A stretch of DNA of 64,000 bases. It comes from Mycobacterium sp. GA-1285 (GTDB lineage: Bacteria > Actinomycetota > Actinomycetes > Mycobacteriales > Mycobacteriaceae). The notes under the pieces are model-generated. The model was not told the origin of the DNA. It saw only the letters and a program-made list of their open reading frames with translations, and did no database searches. The translations under genes and the position numbers were made by a program. Below are positions 37,478 to 46,203 of this stretch, piece after piece (the first letter of the stretch is position 1; each line of letters opens with the position of its first letter). The stretch covers positions 1 to 64,000 of the forward strand of contig NZ_LQIS01000007.1 of NCBI RefSeq assembly GCF_001499905.1, read 5' to 3'.

Positions 37478-38251
37478 TTACTTTATGTCGGCAGTGGTGG
37501 TTGCCAGGTAATGTGGCGGCTCGCCGCCGCCGTGAACTTCGAGCGATGCGCCGCTGATGTAGGACGCCGCGTCGGAGGCGAGGAACGCTGCGGCCCAACC
37601 CACGTCCGCCGGTTTCGCAAGCCGGCCGAGGGGAACGTTGCGCGAGATCGCCGCGATGGAATCGGCGTCGCCGTAGAACAGTTCGGACTGTTCGGTCTCG
37701 ACCATCCCGACCACCACCGAGTTGACGCGAACCTTCGGCGCCCACTCGACGGCCAAGGTGGAGGTCAGGCTCTCCATGCCGGCTTTGGCCGCCCCGTAGG
37801 GCGCGGTGCCCGGGGTCGGCCGGCGACCGCTGACGCTCGCGATGTTGATGATCGCCCCGCCCCGCTCCTGCTTCTGCATCAGGGCGTTGGCGTGGGTCGA
37901 AACCGAGAGTGGCCCAAGAAGATTGAGCTCCACGATCTTGCGGCTGAACTTCGCCGACGACTCGGCGGCGAGCACATACGGCGATCCGCCCGCGTTGTTG
38001 ACGACCACATCGAGACGACCGTGACGTTCACCGACGGTCTCGATCAACGAGGCGACCGCATCGTCGTCACGCACATCGCATGCGTGGAACTCGTACGGCA
38101 GGCCCTCGACCGGCCTGCGGGCACACGTGACGACCGTGGCGCCCTGATCGGCGAACACGGCGCTGATGCCCGCGCCGACGCCGCGCACGCCACCCGTCAC
38201 CAGGACCACCCTGTCCTTGAGGCCGAAGTTCATATCTTGCAGGTCGGTCAC
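37478..38251 (-). CDS. Short-chain dehydrogenase (Rv3549c type)
   Basis: The 257-residue classical SDR has TGGVRGVGAGISAVF, NNAGGS and the catalytic YGAAKAG. GTG at 38251 is taken; an in-frame ATG at 38233 is an alternative. It is first in the two-SDR operon and starts 15 nt from the KstR2 palindrome at 38267-38280, so it should be induced by HIP-CoA. The specific steroid-CoA substrate is not known. Confidence 0.88.
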   Translation of the reverse strand: MTDLQDMNFGLKDRVVLVTGGVRGVGAGISAVFADQGATVVTCARRPVEGLPYEFHACDVRDDDAVASLIETVGERHGRLDVVVNNAGGSPYVLAAESSAKFSRKIVELNLLGPLSVSTHANALMQKQERGGAIINIASVSGRRPTPGTAPYGAAKAGMESLTSTLAVEWAPKVRVNSVVVGMVETEQSELFYGDADSIAAISRNVPLGRLAKPADVGWAAAFLASDAASYISGASLEVHGGGEPPHYLATTTADIK

Positions 38252-38266
38252 TGTGCTAGCGTACCA

Positions 38267-38280
38267 AGCAAGTGCTTGCT
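38267..38280. promoter_or_regulatory. KstR2 operator (perfect palindrome)
   Basis: AGCAAGTGCTTGCT fits AnCAAGnnCTTGnT and is palindromic outside the central TG. It lies between the divergent SDR operon and the echA20-ipdA-ipdB-ipdC operon. Confidence 0.9.
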
Positions 38281-38325
38281 TTCCTACCGTCCCCTGGAAG
38301 TGCTCGGAGTTACTGAGGAGCCTTG

Positions 38326-39081
38326 ATGACCATCACCACCACCCTCACAGAACCCGGCATCGTCTCGGTCACCGTCGACTACCCCCCGGTCAACGCGATC
38401 CCGTCGCGCGGCTGGTTCGAACTAGCCGATGAAATCACCGAGGCCGGTGCGAACCCGGAGACGCACGTGGTGATCCTTCGTGCAGAGGGTCGCGGTTTCA
38501 ACGCCGGAGTCGACATCAAGGAGATGCAGCGCACCGAGGGCTTCACCGCGCTGATCGACGCGAACCGTGGCTGCTTCGCCGCGTTCCGAGCCGTCTACGA
38601 GTGTGCGGTTCCCGTGGTCGCCGCCGTGAACGGCTTCTGCGTCGGGGGCGGTATCGGCCTGGTCGGCAACGCCGACATCATCGTCGCCTCCGATGACGCG
38701 ACGTTCGGGCTGCCGGAGGTCGAGCGCGGCGCGCTCGGCGCGGCAACACACCTGTCGCGCTTGGTGCCGCAGCACATGATGCGGCGGTTGTTCTTCACCG
38801 CAGCCACAGTCGACGCGGCGACGCTGCACCACTTCGGCTCCGTGCACGAGGTGGTGCCACGCGACCAACTCGACGAAGCCGCGTTGCGCGTCGCGCGCGA
38901 CATCGCCGCGAAGGACACCCGGGTGATCCGGGCGGCCAAGGAGGCGCTGAATTTCATCGACGTGCAGAAGGTGAATTCGAGTTACCGGATGGAGCAGGGC
39001 TTCACGTTCGAGCTCAATCTCGCGGGGGTGGCCGATGAGCATCGCGACGCGTTCGCCGGGACTGACAAGGGATCCAAATGA
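38326..39081 (+). CDS. echA20: Ring D hydrolase EchA20
   Basis: EchA20 is a crotonase-family enzyme that hydrolyses ring D of the HIEC-CoA intermediate to give COCHEA-CoA. The 251-residue protein shows the crotonase oxyanion-hole segments GRGFNAGVDIKEM and NGFCVGGGIGLVGNADI. GAGGAG at 38315-38320 is 5 nt before the chosen ATG; an upstream TTG is less likely. Its stop overlaps the ipdA start (ATGA). It corresponds to Rv3550. Confidence 0.94.
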   Translation: MTITTTLTEPGIVSVTVDYPPVNAIPSRGWFELADEITEAGANPETHVVILRAEGRGFNAGVDIKEMQRTEGFTALIDANRGCFAAFRAVYECAVPVVAAVNGFCVGGGIGLVGNADIIVASDDATFGLPEVERGALGAATHLSRLVPQHMMRRLFFTAATVDAATLHHFGSVHEVVPRDQLDEAALRVARDIAAKDTRVIRAAKEALNFIDVQKVNSSYRMEQGFTFELNLAGVADEHRDAFAGTDKGSK

Positions 39082-39953
39082 GCGACAAGCGAACCACGGT
39101 CGACGACGCCGTCTCGCAGCTCCGCAGTGGTATGACCATCGGAATCGGCGGCTGGGGTTCCCGGCGCAAGCCGATGGCCTTCGTGCGGGCGTTGCTGCGC
39201 ACCGATGTCACCGACCTCACCGTGGTGACATACGGCGGCCCCGATCTCGGGCTGCTGTGCTCGGCGGGCAAGGTGAAGCGCGTCTACTACGGCTTCGTGT
39301 CGCTCGACTCGCCGCCGTTCTACGATCCGTGGTTCGCCAAGGCGCGCACCAGCGGCGCGATCGAGGCCCGCGAGATGGACGAGGGCATGCTCCGGTGCGG
39401 CCTGCAGGCCGCGGCTCAGCGCCTGCCGTTCCTCCCTATCCGCGCCGGGCTGGGCAGCGACGTCCGCGCGTTCTGGGGCGACGAGCTGAAGACCGTGCGG
39501 TCGCCCTACCCCACCGGCGGGGGCTACGAAAAACTCATCGCGATGCCCGCGCTCACCTTGGACGCCGCGTTCGTCCACATGAATCTCGGTGACGCGCAAG
39601 GTAATGCGGCCTACACCGGCATCGACCCCTACTTCGACGACCTGTACCTGATGGCCGCCGAACGCCGGTTCCTGTCGGTCGAGCGGGTGGTGCCGACCGG
39701 CGAGCTGGTCAAAGCGGTTCCGCCGCAGGCGCTTTTGATCAACCGGATGATGGTCGACACCGTCGTCGAGGCACCCAACGGTGCGCACTTCACGACGGCC
39801 GAGCCCGACTATCGTCGCGACGAGAAGTTTCAGCGGCACTACGCCGAGGCGGCGAAATCCGACGACGCGTGGCAGGAGTTCGTGCAGACCTACCTGTCCG
39901 GAACGGAGGCCGACTACCAGGCCGCGGTGCGAGAATTCAAGGAGCAACAATGA
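39078..39953 (+). CDS. ipdA: COCHEA-CoA hydrolase subunit IpdA
   Basis: IpdA and IpdB form a heteromeric enzyme of the class I CoA-transferase fold that opens ring C of COCHEA-CoA by hydrolysis instead of CoA transfer. The 291-residue protein has IGIGGWGSRRKPMAF and the acidic EMDEGML segment; Glu102 there is the candidate catalytic glutamate. The start overlaps echA20 and the stop overlaps ipdB, so the subunits are co-translated. It matches Rv3551. Confidence 0.95.
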   Translation: MSDKRTTVDDAVSQLRSGMTIGIGGWGSRRKPMAFVRALLRTDVTDLTVVTYGGPDLGLLCSAGKVKRVYYGFVSLDSPPFYDPWFAKARTSGAIEAREMDEGMLRCGLQAAAQRLPFLPIRAGLGSDVRAFWGDELKTVRSPYPTGGGYEKLIAMPALTLDAAFVHMNLGDAQGNAAYTGIDPYFDDLYLMAAERRFLSVERVVPTGELVKAVPPQALLINRMMVDTVVEAPNGAHFTTAEPDYRRDEKFQRHYAEAAKSDDAWQEFVQTYLSGTEADYQAAVREFKEQQ

Positions 39954-40696
39954 TGTCGGTGTCTCGTGCCGAAGTGTGCGCCGTCGCATGCGCCGAACTG
40001 TTCCGCGACGCCGGCGAGATCATGGTCAGCCCGATGACGACCATGGTCTCGATCGGCGCCCGGTTGGCCCGGCTGACCTTCTCGCCCGGCATTCTGCTGA
40101 CCGACGGTGAGGCGCGCCTGCTGGCCGACACGCCGGCGCTCGGCGCCGCAGGGGCGATGGAAGGGTGGATGCCGTTCGGGCGGGTCTTCGAGACGCTGGC
40201 CTGGGGGCGGCGCCATGTGGTCATGGGCGCCAACCAGATTGACCGCTACGGCAACCAGAACCTGTCGGCGTTCGGACCGCTGCAGCATCCGACCCGCCAG
40301 ATGTTCGGCGTGCGCGGGGCGCCGGGCAACTCCATCAACCACACGACGAGTTACTGGGTGGGCAACCACTCCAAGCGCGTGTTCGGTGAATCCGTCGACG
40401 TGGTCTCGGGCATCGGCTGGGACAAGGTCGATCCCGACAACCCGGCATTCCGGTTCGTCAACGTGTACCGGGTGATCACGAATCTCGGTGTGTTCGACTT
40501 CACCGGTCCCGACCATCAGATGCGGGCCGTGTCGCTGCATCCCGGTATCGAGCCCGAACAGGTCGCCGAGAACACCTCGTTCGAGGTGCACGGGCTGGAC
40601 TCCGCCGAGCAGACCCGGCTCCCCACCGACGACGAGCAGAAACTGATCCGCGAGGTGATCGATCCCAAGGGACTGCGGGACAAGGAAATCCGGTGA
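39950..40696 (+). CDS. ipdB: COCHEA-CoA hydrolase subunit IpdB
   Basis: The 248-residue beta subunit has the CoA-transferase fold (GARLARLTFSPGILLTDGEARLL, VVMGANQIDRYGNQNLS) and partners IpdA. Two adjacent ATG codons (39950 and 39953) are possible starts; both overlap or abut the ipdA stop. The stop overlaps the GTG of ipdC. It matches Rv3552. Its beta subunit position by itself shows no catalytic glutamate motif like EMDEG. Confidence 0.94.
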   Translation: MMSVSRAEVCAVACAELFRDAGEIMVSPMTTMVSIGARLARLTFSPGILLTDGEARLLADTPALGAAGAMEGWMPFGRVFETLAWGRRHVVMGANQIDRYGNQNLSAFGPLQHPTRQMFGVRGAPGNSINHTTSYWVGNHSKRVFGESVDVVSGIGWDKVDPDNPAFRFVNVYRVITNLGVFDFTGPDHQMRAVSLHPGIEPEQVAENTSFEVHGLDSAEQTRLPTDDEQKLIREVIDPKGLRDKEIR

Positions 40697-41769
40697 GCAA
40701 TCCAGGCAAGCCCACGCTGCGCACGCCGTTGACCGAGCTCGTCGGCATCGAGCATCCCGTGGTCCAGACCGGCATGGGCTGGGTTGCGGGCGCGCGGCTG
40801 GTCTCGGCGACGTCGAACGCCGGCGGGTTGGGGATCCTGGCGTCGGCGACCATGACGCTCGAGGAACTGCAGACAGCGGTCACCAAGGTCAAGAACGCCA
40901 CGAACAAGCCCTTCGGCATCAACATCCGCGCGGACGCGGGGGACGCCGGAGAACGCATCGACCTGTTGATCCGCGAGGGCGTCAAGGTCGCCTCGTTCGC
41001 GCTGGCGCCCAAACCCGATCTGATCGCCAAGCTCAAAGAGGCGGGCGTCGTGGTGATTCCGTCGGTCGGTCTGGCCAAGCACGCCAAGAAAGTGGCGGGC
41101 TGGGGCGCCGACGCGGTCATCGTGCAGGGCGGCGAAGGCGGCGGCCACACCGGGCCGATCGCGACGACGCTGCTGTTGCCGTCGGTGCTCGACGCGGTCG
41201 ACATCCCGGTCGTGGCGGCGGGTGGCTTCTTCGACGGCCGCGGGCTTGCGGCGGCGTTGTCCTACGGCGCTGCAGGCGTCGCCATGGGGACGCGATTTCT
41301 GCTGACGTCGGATTCCACGGTTCCCGATGCGGTCAAGCGTCGATACCTGGAATCGGGGCTGGACGGCACCGTCGTATCCACCCGCGTCGACGGGATGCCG
41401 CACCGGGTGCTGCGTACCGGCCTGGTGGAGAAGCTGGAAAGCGGATCGCGGCTTCGGGGGTTCTCCGCGGCTGTCCGCAACGCGCAGAAGTTCAAGAAGA
41501 TGTCGGGCATGACGTGGCGGTCGATGATCCGCGACGGCCTGGAGATGCGGCACGGCAAGGAGTTGACGTGGTCGCAGGTGCTGATGGCAGCCAACACCCC
41601 GATGCTCCTCAAAGCCGGTCTGGTAGAAGGCAATACGGACGCGGGCGTGCTGGCATCGGGCCAGGTCGCCGGCATCCTGCATGATCTGCCGTCCTGCGCC
41701 GAGCTGATCGAGACGATCGTGGCCGACGCGGTCAAGCACCTGCGGCGAGCCAGTGATTACGTCCAGTGA
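40693..41769 (+). CDS. ipdC: FMN-dependent reductase IpdC (nitronate monooxygenase family)
   Basis: The 358-residue TIM-barrel flavoprotein is of the 2-nitropropane dioxygenase/enoyl reductase family: VQTGMGWVAGARLVSATSNAGGLG at the N-terminus, QGGEGGGHTGPI for phosphate binding of FMN, and AAGGFFDGRG. IpdC acts in ring C/D breakdown downstream of FadD3; its exact step is taken from the gene's known membership of the KstR2 regulon. GTG at 40693 overlaps the ipdB stop. It ends the echA20 operon. Confidence 0.92.
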   Translation: MSNPGKPTLRTPLTELVGIEHPVVQTGMGWVAGARLVSATSNAGGLGILASATMTLEELQTAVTKVKNATNKPFGINIRADAGDAGERIDLLIREGVKVASFALAPKPDLIAKLKEAGVVVIPSVGLAKHAKKVAGWGADAVIVQGGEGGGHTGPIATTLLLPSVLDAVDIPVVAAGGFFDGRGLAAALSYGAAGVAMGTRFLLTSDSTVPDAVKRRYLESGLDGTVVSTRVDGMPHRVLRTGLVEKLESGSRLRGFSAAVRNAQKFKKMSGMTWRSMIRDGLEMRHGKELTWSQVLMAANTPMLLKAGLVEGNTDAGVLASGQVAGILHDLPSCAELIETIVADAVKHLRRASDYVQ

Positions 41770-41794
41770 AGGTTATTGCTTAATTCCTTGGTAG

Positions 41795-41811
41795 TGAAGC
41801 TATAATCTTCA
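41795..41811 (+). promoter_or_regulatory. Leaderless SatD promoter with overlapping inverted repeat
   Basis: A perfect -10 box TATAAT (41801-41806) ends 6 nt before the ATG of the SatD-like gene. It is embedded in the inverted repeat TGAAG-N7-CTTCA (41795-41799 and 41807-41811). TTGCTT at 41776-41781 is a possible -35 with 19-nt spacing. A third TGAAG half-site lies at 41767-41771. The arrangement suggests a leaderless mRNA and an operator that blocks RNA polymerase. Confidence 0.65.
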
Positions 41812-41812
41812 T

Positions 41813-42466
41813 ATGTCGGCCTTGAAGCGATCGTCTTCACCAAACCGTCGCGCGACCCTGATCGGCGACGTGATCGGCTCACGCCGGTTGGCCGATCGAA
41901 CGGCCACGCATCGTGCGCTGAGCACGGCGCTCGTCGAGGCCGCCGGTGGCGCACTCGATGCACCCGCGTTCACGGTCGGTGACGAGTTTCAGGGCAGCTA
42001 TCGGACGGTCGGCGCGGCGATCGAAGCGGCGTTCGCCATTCGGCTGGCCGTGGCGCCGGGGATCGACGTTCGATTCGGCATCGGCTGGGGCGCGGTGACG
42101 ATATTGGATTCGGACTCCGGGATCCAGGACGGGCCGGGTTGGTGGGCCGCCCGCGAGGCGATCGAGTGGACCGCCTCCGCACAACGCCAACCGGGGCTGG
42201 CGTTGGTGCGCACGTCGTTTCGGGCCGAGGACGACGTCCGCCACGACCTCGACGCGATCAACGCCGCGCTGTTGTGTCGGGACCATCTGATTGGATCGCT
42301 CGACGACCGCTCGTTGAGGATTGTGAAGGGACTGTTGACCGGCAAGACGAAGAAGGACATCGCGGCCGCGGAGGGCATCAGCGCGTCGGCCGTGTCCCAA
42401 CGCGCGGGCCGCGACGGCTTGGACCTGATCCTGCTCGCGGCACAATATCTGCGGGACGTGCCATGA
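41813..42466 (+). CDS. SatD-family protein: cyclase-like domain plus C-terminal helix-turn-helix
   Basis: The 217-residue protein matches the SatD family of unknown function. Residues 14-130 follow the order of a class III nucleotidyl cyclase/GGDEF-type fold: TLIGDVIGSRR with Asp19, FTVGDEFQGSY with Asp57, then VRFGIGWG and DGPGWWAAREAIE. The two aspartates occupy the metal-site positions of cyclases. Residues about 165-212 form a helix-turn-helix (TKKDIAAAEGISASAVSQRAG). It is likely a nucleotide- or metal-sensing DNA-binding regulator acting on its own promoter. It overlaps the membrane protein gene by ATGA. Confidence 0.75.
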   Translation: MSALKRSSSPNRRATLIGDVIGSRRLADRTATHRALSTALVEAAGGALDAPAFTVGDEFQGSYRTVGAAIEAAFAIRLAVAPGIDVRFGIGWGAVTILDSDSGIQDGPGWWAAREAIEWTASAQRQPGLALVRTSFRAEDDVRHDLDAINAALLCRDHLIGSLDDRSLRIVKGLLTGKTKKDIAAAEGISASAVSQRAGRDGLDLILLAAQYLRDVP

Positions 42467-43188
42467 GCGCGGTCGCGGTGCTGCTGATCGCGATGGGTAC
42501 CGCCGACGTCCTTCGACGGCTCGTCGATCGGGTGTGGTTGTCCGCCGCGGCGGCGCCCCTCGTCGTGATCGGATGCGCGGCGACGGCAGGGTTGTGGCGA
42601 TGGGGCGACATCGTGCTGCTTGTTGTGGCGGCGATGGCCGGCGTCGCTTGGGTGGTGCTGAGTGCGCGGGCCGAACGCACCGGCCGGCGCCAGGTGACAC
42701 CGCTGGTCGTCTTCGGCGGTGCGCTGGCATTGCTGCTGTTGCTCTCGGGCCTGGGCTCGGAGGTGGCGGGCGTGGCGGCGCGGTGGCCGGCATGGGTCGG
42801 CATCGCGGTGTCCCCCGACCGGCTCTTGATGATCGTCGGCGTGATGTTGATGCAACTGGTCACCGGAAATCAGTTGGTGCGCTTGGTGCTTGGCTCCGTC
42901 GGCGCGGTCAAGCCGGCAGGCGAGCCGCAGGCCTCGGACCGGTTGAAGGGCGGCAGGCTGCTCGGTCCGATGGAGCGGGTGCTCATCCTCGGGCTGGGGC
43001 TGGCGGGCCAGCTCACCGCCGCCACAGCGGTCGTCGCCGCCAAGAGCATCATCCGGTTTCCCGAGATCAATGCCCAGAAGGCCCGGGAGAACGGAGGCAT
43101 CGGCATCGACGAAGTGACCGAGTACTTTCTCGTCGGCAGCTTCGCGAGCTGGATCGTCGCACTCGGCGGGCTCGCGCTGACCCTGTGA
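42463..43188 (+). CDS. SatD-associated integral membrane protein
   Basis: The 241-residue protein has about six hydrophobic segments. Its second half contains GRLLGPMERVLILGLGLAGQ, TAVVAAKSIIRFPEI and DEVTEYFLVGSFASW. This AAKS-RF-E / EYFLVG pattern is typical of membrane proteins encoded next to SatD (DUF3307-related). No transporter signature is certain. Translational coupling with the SatD-like gene points to one function. It lies 45 nt before the zinc alcohol dehydrogenase. Confidence 0.65.
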   Translation: MSAVAVLLIAMGTADVLRRLVDRVWLSAAAAPLVVIGCAATAGLWRWGDIVLLVVAAMAGVAWVVLSARAERTGRRQVTPLVVFGGALALLLLLSGLGSEVAGVAARWPAWVGIAVSPDRLLMIVGVMLMQLVTGNQLVRLVLGSVGAVKPAGEPQASDRLKGGRLLGPMERVLILGLGLAGQLTAATAVVAAKSIIRFPEINAQKARENGGIGIDEVTEYFLVGSFASWIVALGGLALTL

Positions 43189-43233
43189 CCGAATACGCCA
43201 CGGCCGCCGAGTCGGCTTCCTAGACTCGGCTCG

Positions 43234-44346
43234 ATGAAGACCAACGCGGCCATCCTCTGGGAGTACGGATCCGACTGGACCGTCGAAGAAATCGATCTCG
43301 ACCCGCCCCGTGACGGCGAAGTGCTGGTGTCCTGGGAAGCGACCGGGCTGTGCCACTCCGACGAACACGTCCGCACCGGCGACCTGCCGGGACCGCTTCC
43401 TCTCATCGGCGGCCACGAAGGCGCAGGCATCGTCCGCGAAGTCGGACCCGGCGTGATCGGCCTGGCGCCGGGCGACCACGTCGTCGCCTCGTTCCTGCCC
43501 GCCTGCGGGCGGTGCCGGTTCTGCTCGACCGGCCACCAGAACCTGTGCGACCTCGGCGCCATGATCATGACCGGAACCCAGCTCGACGGCAGCTACCGGC
43601 GCCGCGCCCGCGGCCGGGACGTCGGGGTGATGGCGCTCGTCGGCACCTTCTCCCAGTACGGCACCGTGCCCGAGGCGTCGGTGGTCAAGATCGACGACGA
43701 CATCCCGCTGTCGCGCGCGTGCCTGCTCGGCTGCGGCGTCACCACCGGCTGGGGTTCGGCGGTCAACACCGCCGATGTGGCGCCCGGCGACATCGTCGTC
43801 GTGATCGGGTTCGGCGGCATCGGCAGCGGCGCGGTCCAGGGTGCGCGGCTGGCGGGCGCGGAGAAGATCATCGTCGTCGACGTGGTGGAAACCAAGCGCG
43901 ACAAGGCTTTACAGTTCGGCGCCACGCATTTCGTGACCTCGATGGAGGAGGCCACCGCGCTGGTCACGGAGTTGACCCGCGGCGTGATGGCCGATTCGGC
44001 GATCCTCACCGTCGGCCTGCTCGAGGGCTCGATGATCGAGGATGCGATGAACATCATCCGCAAGGGCGGAGCCGTGGTCGCCACCGCGATCGCCTCGATG
44101 ACCGACGCCACACCGACGCTGGGCCTGATGATGTTCACGCTGTTCCAGAAGCGACTGCTGGGCAGCCTCTACGGCGAGGCCAACCCCCGCGCCGACATCC
44201 CCCGCCTGCTCAGCCTGTACCGCGAGGGCAAGCTGCTGCTCGACGAGACCGTCACCCACGAGTACAAGCTGGCCGAGGTCAACGAGGGCTACGAGGACAT
44301 GCGGGCCGGGCGCAACATCCGCGGCGTCATCCTGCACGACCACTGA
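43234..44346 (+). CDS. Zinc-dependent (NDMA-type) alcohol dehydrogenase
   Basis: The 370-residue class III-like MDR enzyme has catalytic zinc ligands Cys40 and His61 (GHEGAG), the structural zinc cysteines 91, 94, 97 and 105, and the nucleotide motif VVIGFGGIGSG. It resembles the actinobacterial NDMA-dependent alcohol dehydrogenases, which hold NAD tightly and often need an unusual electron acceptor. The substrate is unknown. It is inserted between ipdC and fadA6 and is convergent with fadA6. There is no KstR2 palindrome in front of it. Confidence 0.87.
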   Translation: MKTNAAILWEYGSDWTVEEIDLDPPRDGEVLVSWEATGLCHSDEHVRTGDLPGPLPLIGGHEGAGIVREVGPGVIGLAPGDHVVASFLPACGRCRFCSTGHQNLCDLGAMIMTGTQLDGSYRRRARGRDVGVMALVGTFSQYGTVPEASVVKIDDDIPLSRACLLGCGVTTGWGSAVNTADVAPGDIVVVIGFGGIGSGAVQGARLAGAEKIIVVDVVETKRDKALQFGATHFVTSMEEATALVTELTRGVMADSAILTVGLLEGSMIEDAMNIIRKGGAVVATAIASMTDATPTLGLMMFTLFQKRLLGSLYGEANPRADIPRLLSLYREGKLLLDETVTHEYKLAEVNEGYEDMRAGRNIRGVILHDH

Positions 44347-44360
44347 GGTCGTGACCGCGG

Positions 44361-45518
44361 CTAGAGGCGTTCGATGATCGTGACGTTGGCGGTGCCGCCG
44401 CCTTCGCACATCGTCTGCAGGCCGTAGCGACCGCCGGTGCGCTCCAACGTGTTCAGCATCGTCGCGAACAATTTCGCGCCCGTCGCGCCCAGCGGATGGC
44501 CGAGTGCGATCGCGCCGCCGCTGGGATTGACCTTCGCGTGGTCGGCGCCGGTCTCCTTGAGCCAGGCCATCACGACCGGAGCGAAGGCTTCGTTGATCTC
44601 GACGGTGTCGATGTCGTCGATCGACAGGCCGGTCTTGTTCAACGCGTACTCCGTCGCGGGGATCGGCCCGGTCAGCATGAACACCGGGTCGGCGCCGCGG
44701 GCGCTGATGTGGTGGATGCGGGCGCGCGGCTTGAGCCGGTGGTCCTTGACGGCCTGCTCGGAGGCCAGCAGCACGGCACTGGCGCCGTCGGAGATCTGGC
44801 TGGCCATCGCGGCGGTCAACCGGCCGCCGTCGACCAAGGTCTTGAGCCCGGACATCTTCTCCAGCGAGGTGTCGCGGGGGCCCTCGTCCGTGGCGAACCC
44901 TTCTACCGGGATGATCTCGTTCTCGAAGTAACCGGAACGGATCGCCTCCTGCGCACGCTGGTGGCTCGTCAGCGAGTACTGCTCCATCTCCTCGCGTGAG
45001 ATGTCCCACTTCTCGGCGATCAACTCCGCGCCGCGGAACTGTGAGATCTCCTGATCGCCGTACCGGTGCAGCCAGCTCTTGGATTCGTTTGTGGGCGAGG
45101 TGAATCCGAACTGCTCGGCGACGGTCATCGCCGACGAGATCGGGATCTGGCTCATGTTCTGCATACCGCCGGCCACGATGAGATCGGCCGTCCCCGACAT
45201 GATCGCTTGTGCGCCAAAGGAAATCGCCTGCTGGCTGGACCCACACTGGCGGTCGACGGTGACACCGGGCACCTCTTCGGGATAGCCCGCCGCCAGCCAC
45301 GACAGCCGGGCGATGTTGCCGGCCTGCGGACCGATCGCATCGACGCAGCCGGCGATGACGTCGTCGACCGCGCCGGGATCCACGTCGACGCGGTCGAACA
45401 GCCCGCGCCATGCGGCAGCGCCCAGATCCACGGGGTGCACTCCGGCCAGCGATCCGTTGCGCTTGCCGACTGCGGTGCGAACGGCGTCGATGACGTAGGC
45501 CTGTGATGTTGGAGTCAT
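44361..45518 (-). CDS. fadA6: Thiolase FadA6 (ring C/D catabolism)
   Basis: FadA6 performs the thiolytic cleavage of the linear CoA intermediates formed after IpdAB opens ring C. The 385-residue thiolase has Cys92 in [24 protein letters not shown] with the catalytic His, and MCEGGGTANV with the second cysteine. ATG at 45518 has GAGGAAA upstream; a longer frame is inside kstR2. It is 7 nt after kstR2 and shares its promoter, as for Rv3556c. Confidence 0.94.
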   Translation of the reverse strand: MTPTSQAYVIDAVRTAVGKRNGSLAGVHPVDLGAAAWRGLFDRVDVDPGAVDDVIAGCVDAIGPQAGNIARLSWLAAGYPEEVPGVTVDRQCGSSQQAISFGAQAIMSGTADLIVAGGMQNMSQIPISSAMTVAEQFGFTSPTNESKSWLHRYGDQEISQFRGAELIAEKWDISREEMEQYSLTSHQRAQEAIRSGYFENEIIPVEGFATDEGPRDTSLEKMSGLKTLVDGGRLTAAMASQISDGASAVLLASEQAVKDHRLKPRARIHHISARGADPVFMLTGPIPATEYALNKTGLSIDDIDTVEINEAFAPVVMAWLKETGADHAKVNPSGGAIALGHPLGATGAKLFATMLNTLERTGGRYGLQTMCEGGGTANVTIIERL

Positions 45519-45525
45519 GGTTTCC

Positions 45526-46143
45526 TCATTTTTTCGTGATGCCACCAAGAACGATAGCGAGGTACTGACGGCCGACCTCTTCGGCCGTGAGCGGTCCGCC
45601 AGGCTGATACCAGCGGACTGAAACCCAGGTGGTGTCGCGGATGAACCGGTACACCAGATCGACGTCGATGTCGGGCCGGAAATAGCCCTCTTCGACGCCC
45701 TGGTTGAGCAGGTCCAGCCACATCTTTCGCTGCTCTTTGTTGCGCTGCTCCACGTAGGAGAACCGCTCCTGGCCGGTCAGCCGCTTGGCCTCGTCCTGAT
45801 AGATGACGACCTGCGCGTGCCGGTGCTCGATGGCCTCGAACGAGGTCATGAACAGGCCCTTGAGGCGCTCCAGCGGATTGGGCTCGGTGTCGACGATCTC
45901 CCGGTAGCGCGCGAACAGCCAGTCGAGAAAGCCCCGCAGAACCTCGTCGACCATTTCCTCCTTCGACGAGAAGTGGTGATACAGGCTGCCAGAGAGGATG
46001 CCCGCGGAGTCGGCGATGTCGCGCACTGTCGTCGCGCGCAGGCCCCGCTCGGCGAACATCGTCGCGGCGAGGTCGAGGAGCTCCTCCCGGCGCGTCGGCG
46101 GCTGGCTCACCGGCTGCTTCTGTGGCACCTGATCCACCGCCAC
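45526..46143 (-). CDS. kstR2: TetR-family repressor KstR2
   Basis: KstR2 represses the ring C/D genes and is released by HIP-CoA, the product of FadD3. The 205-residue protein has the TetR helix-turn-helix at 20-65 (FAERGLRATTVRDIADSAG, SGSLYHHFSSKEEM) and an all-helical ligand domain. It starts 9 nt from the palindrome at 46153-46166, so it is autoregulated. It corresponds to Rv3557c and is co-transcribed with fadA6. Confidence 0.95.
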   Translation of the reverse strand: MAVDQVPQKQPVSQPPTRREELLDLAATMFAERGLRATTVRDIADSAGILSGSLYHHFSSKEEMVDEVLRGFLDWLFARYREIVDTEPNPLERLKGLFMTSFEAIEHRHAQVVIYQDEAKRLTGQERFSYVEQRNKEQRKMWLDLLNQGVEEGYFRPDIDVDLVYRFIRDTTWVSVRWYQPGGPLTAEEVGRQYLAIVLGGITKK

Positions 46144-46152
46144 AGGGTATCA

Positions 46153-46166
46153 ACCAAGCGCTTGCT
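46153..46166. promoter_or_regulatory. KstR2 operator upstream of kstR2
   Basis: ACCAAGCGCTTGCT fits AnCAAGnnCTTGnT. It is in the 60-bp space between ipdF and kstR2, both on the minus strand, and so gives kstR2-fadA6 a separate autoregulated promoter. Confidence 0.88.
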
Positions 46167-46203
46167 CGGCTACTCCAGCTCGGGCTGCCGACAGCACTGT
46201 TGG

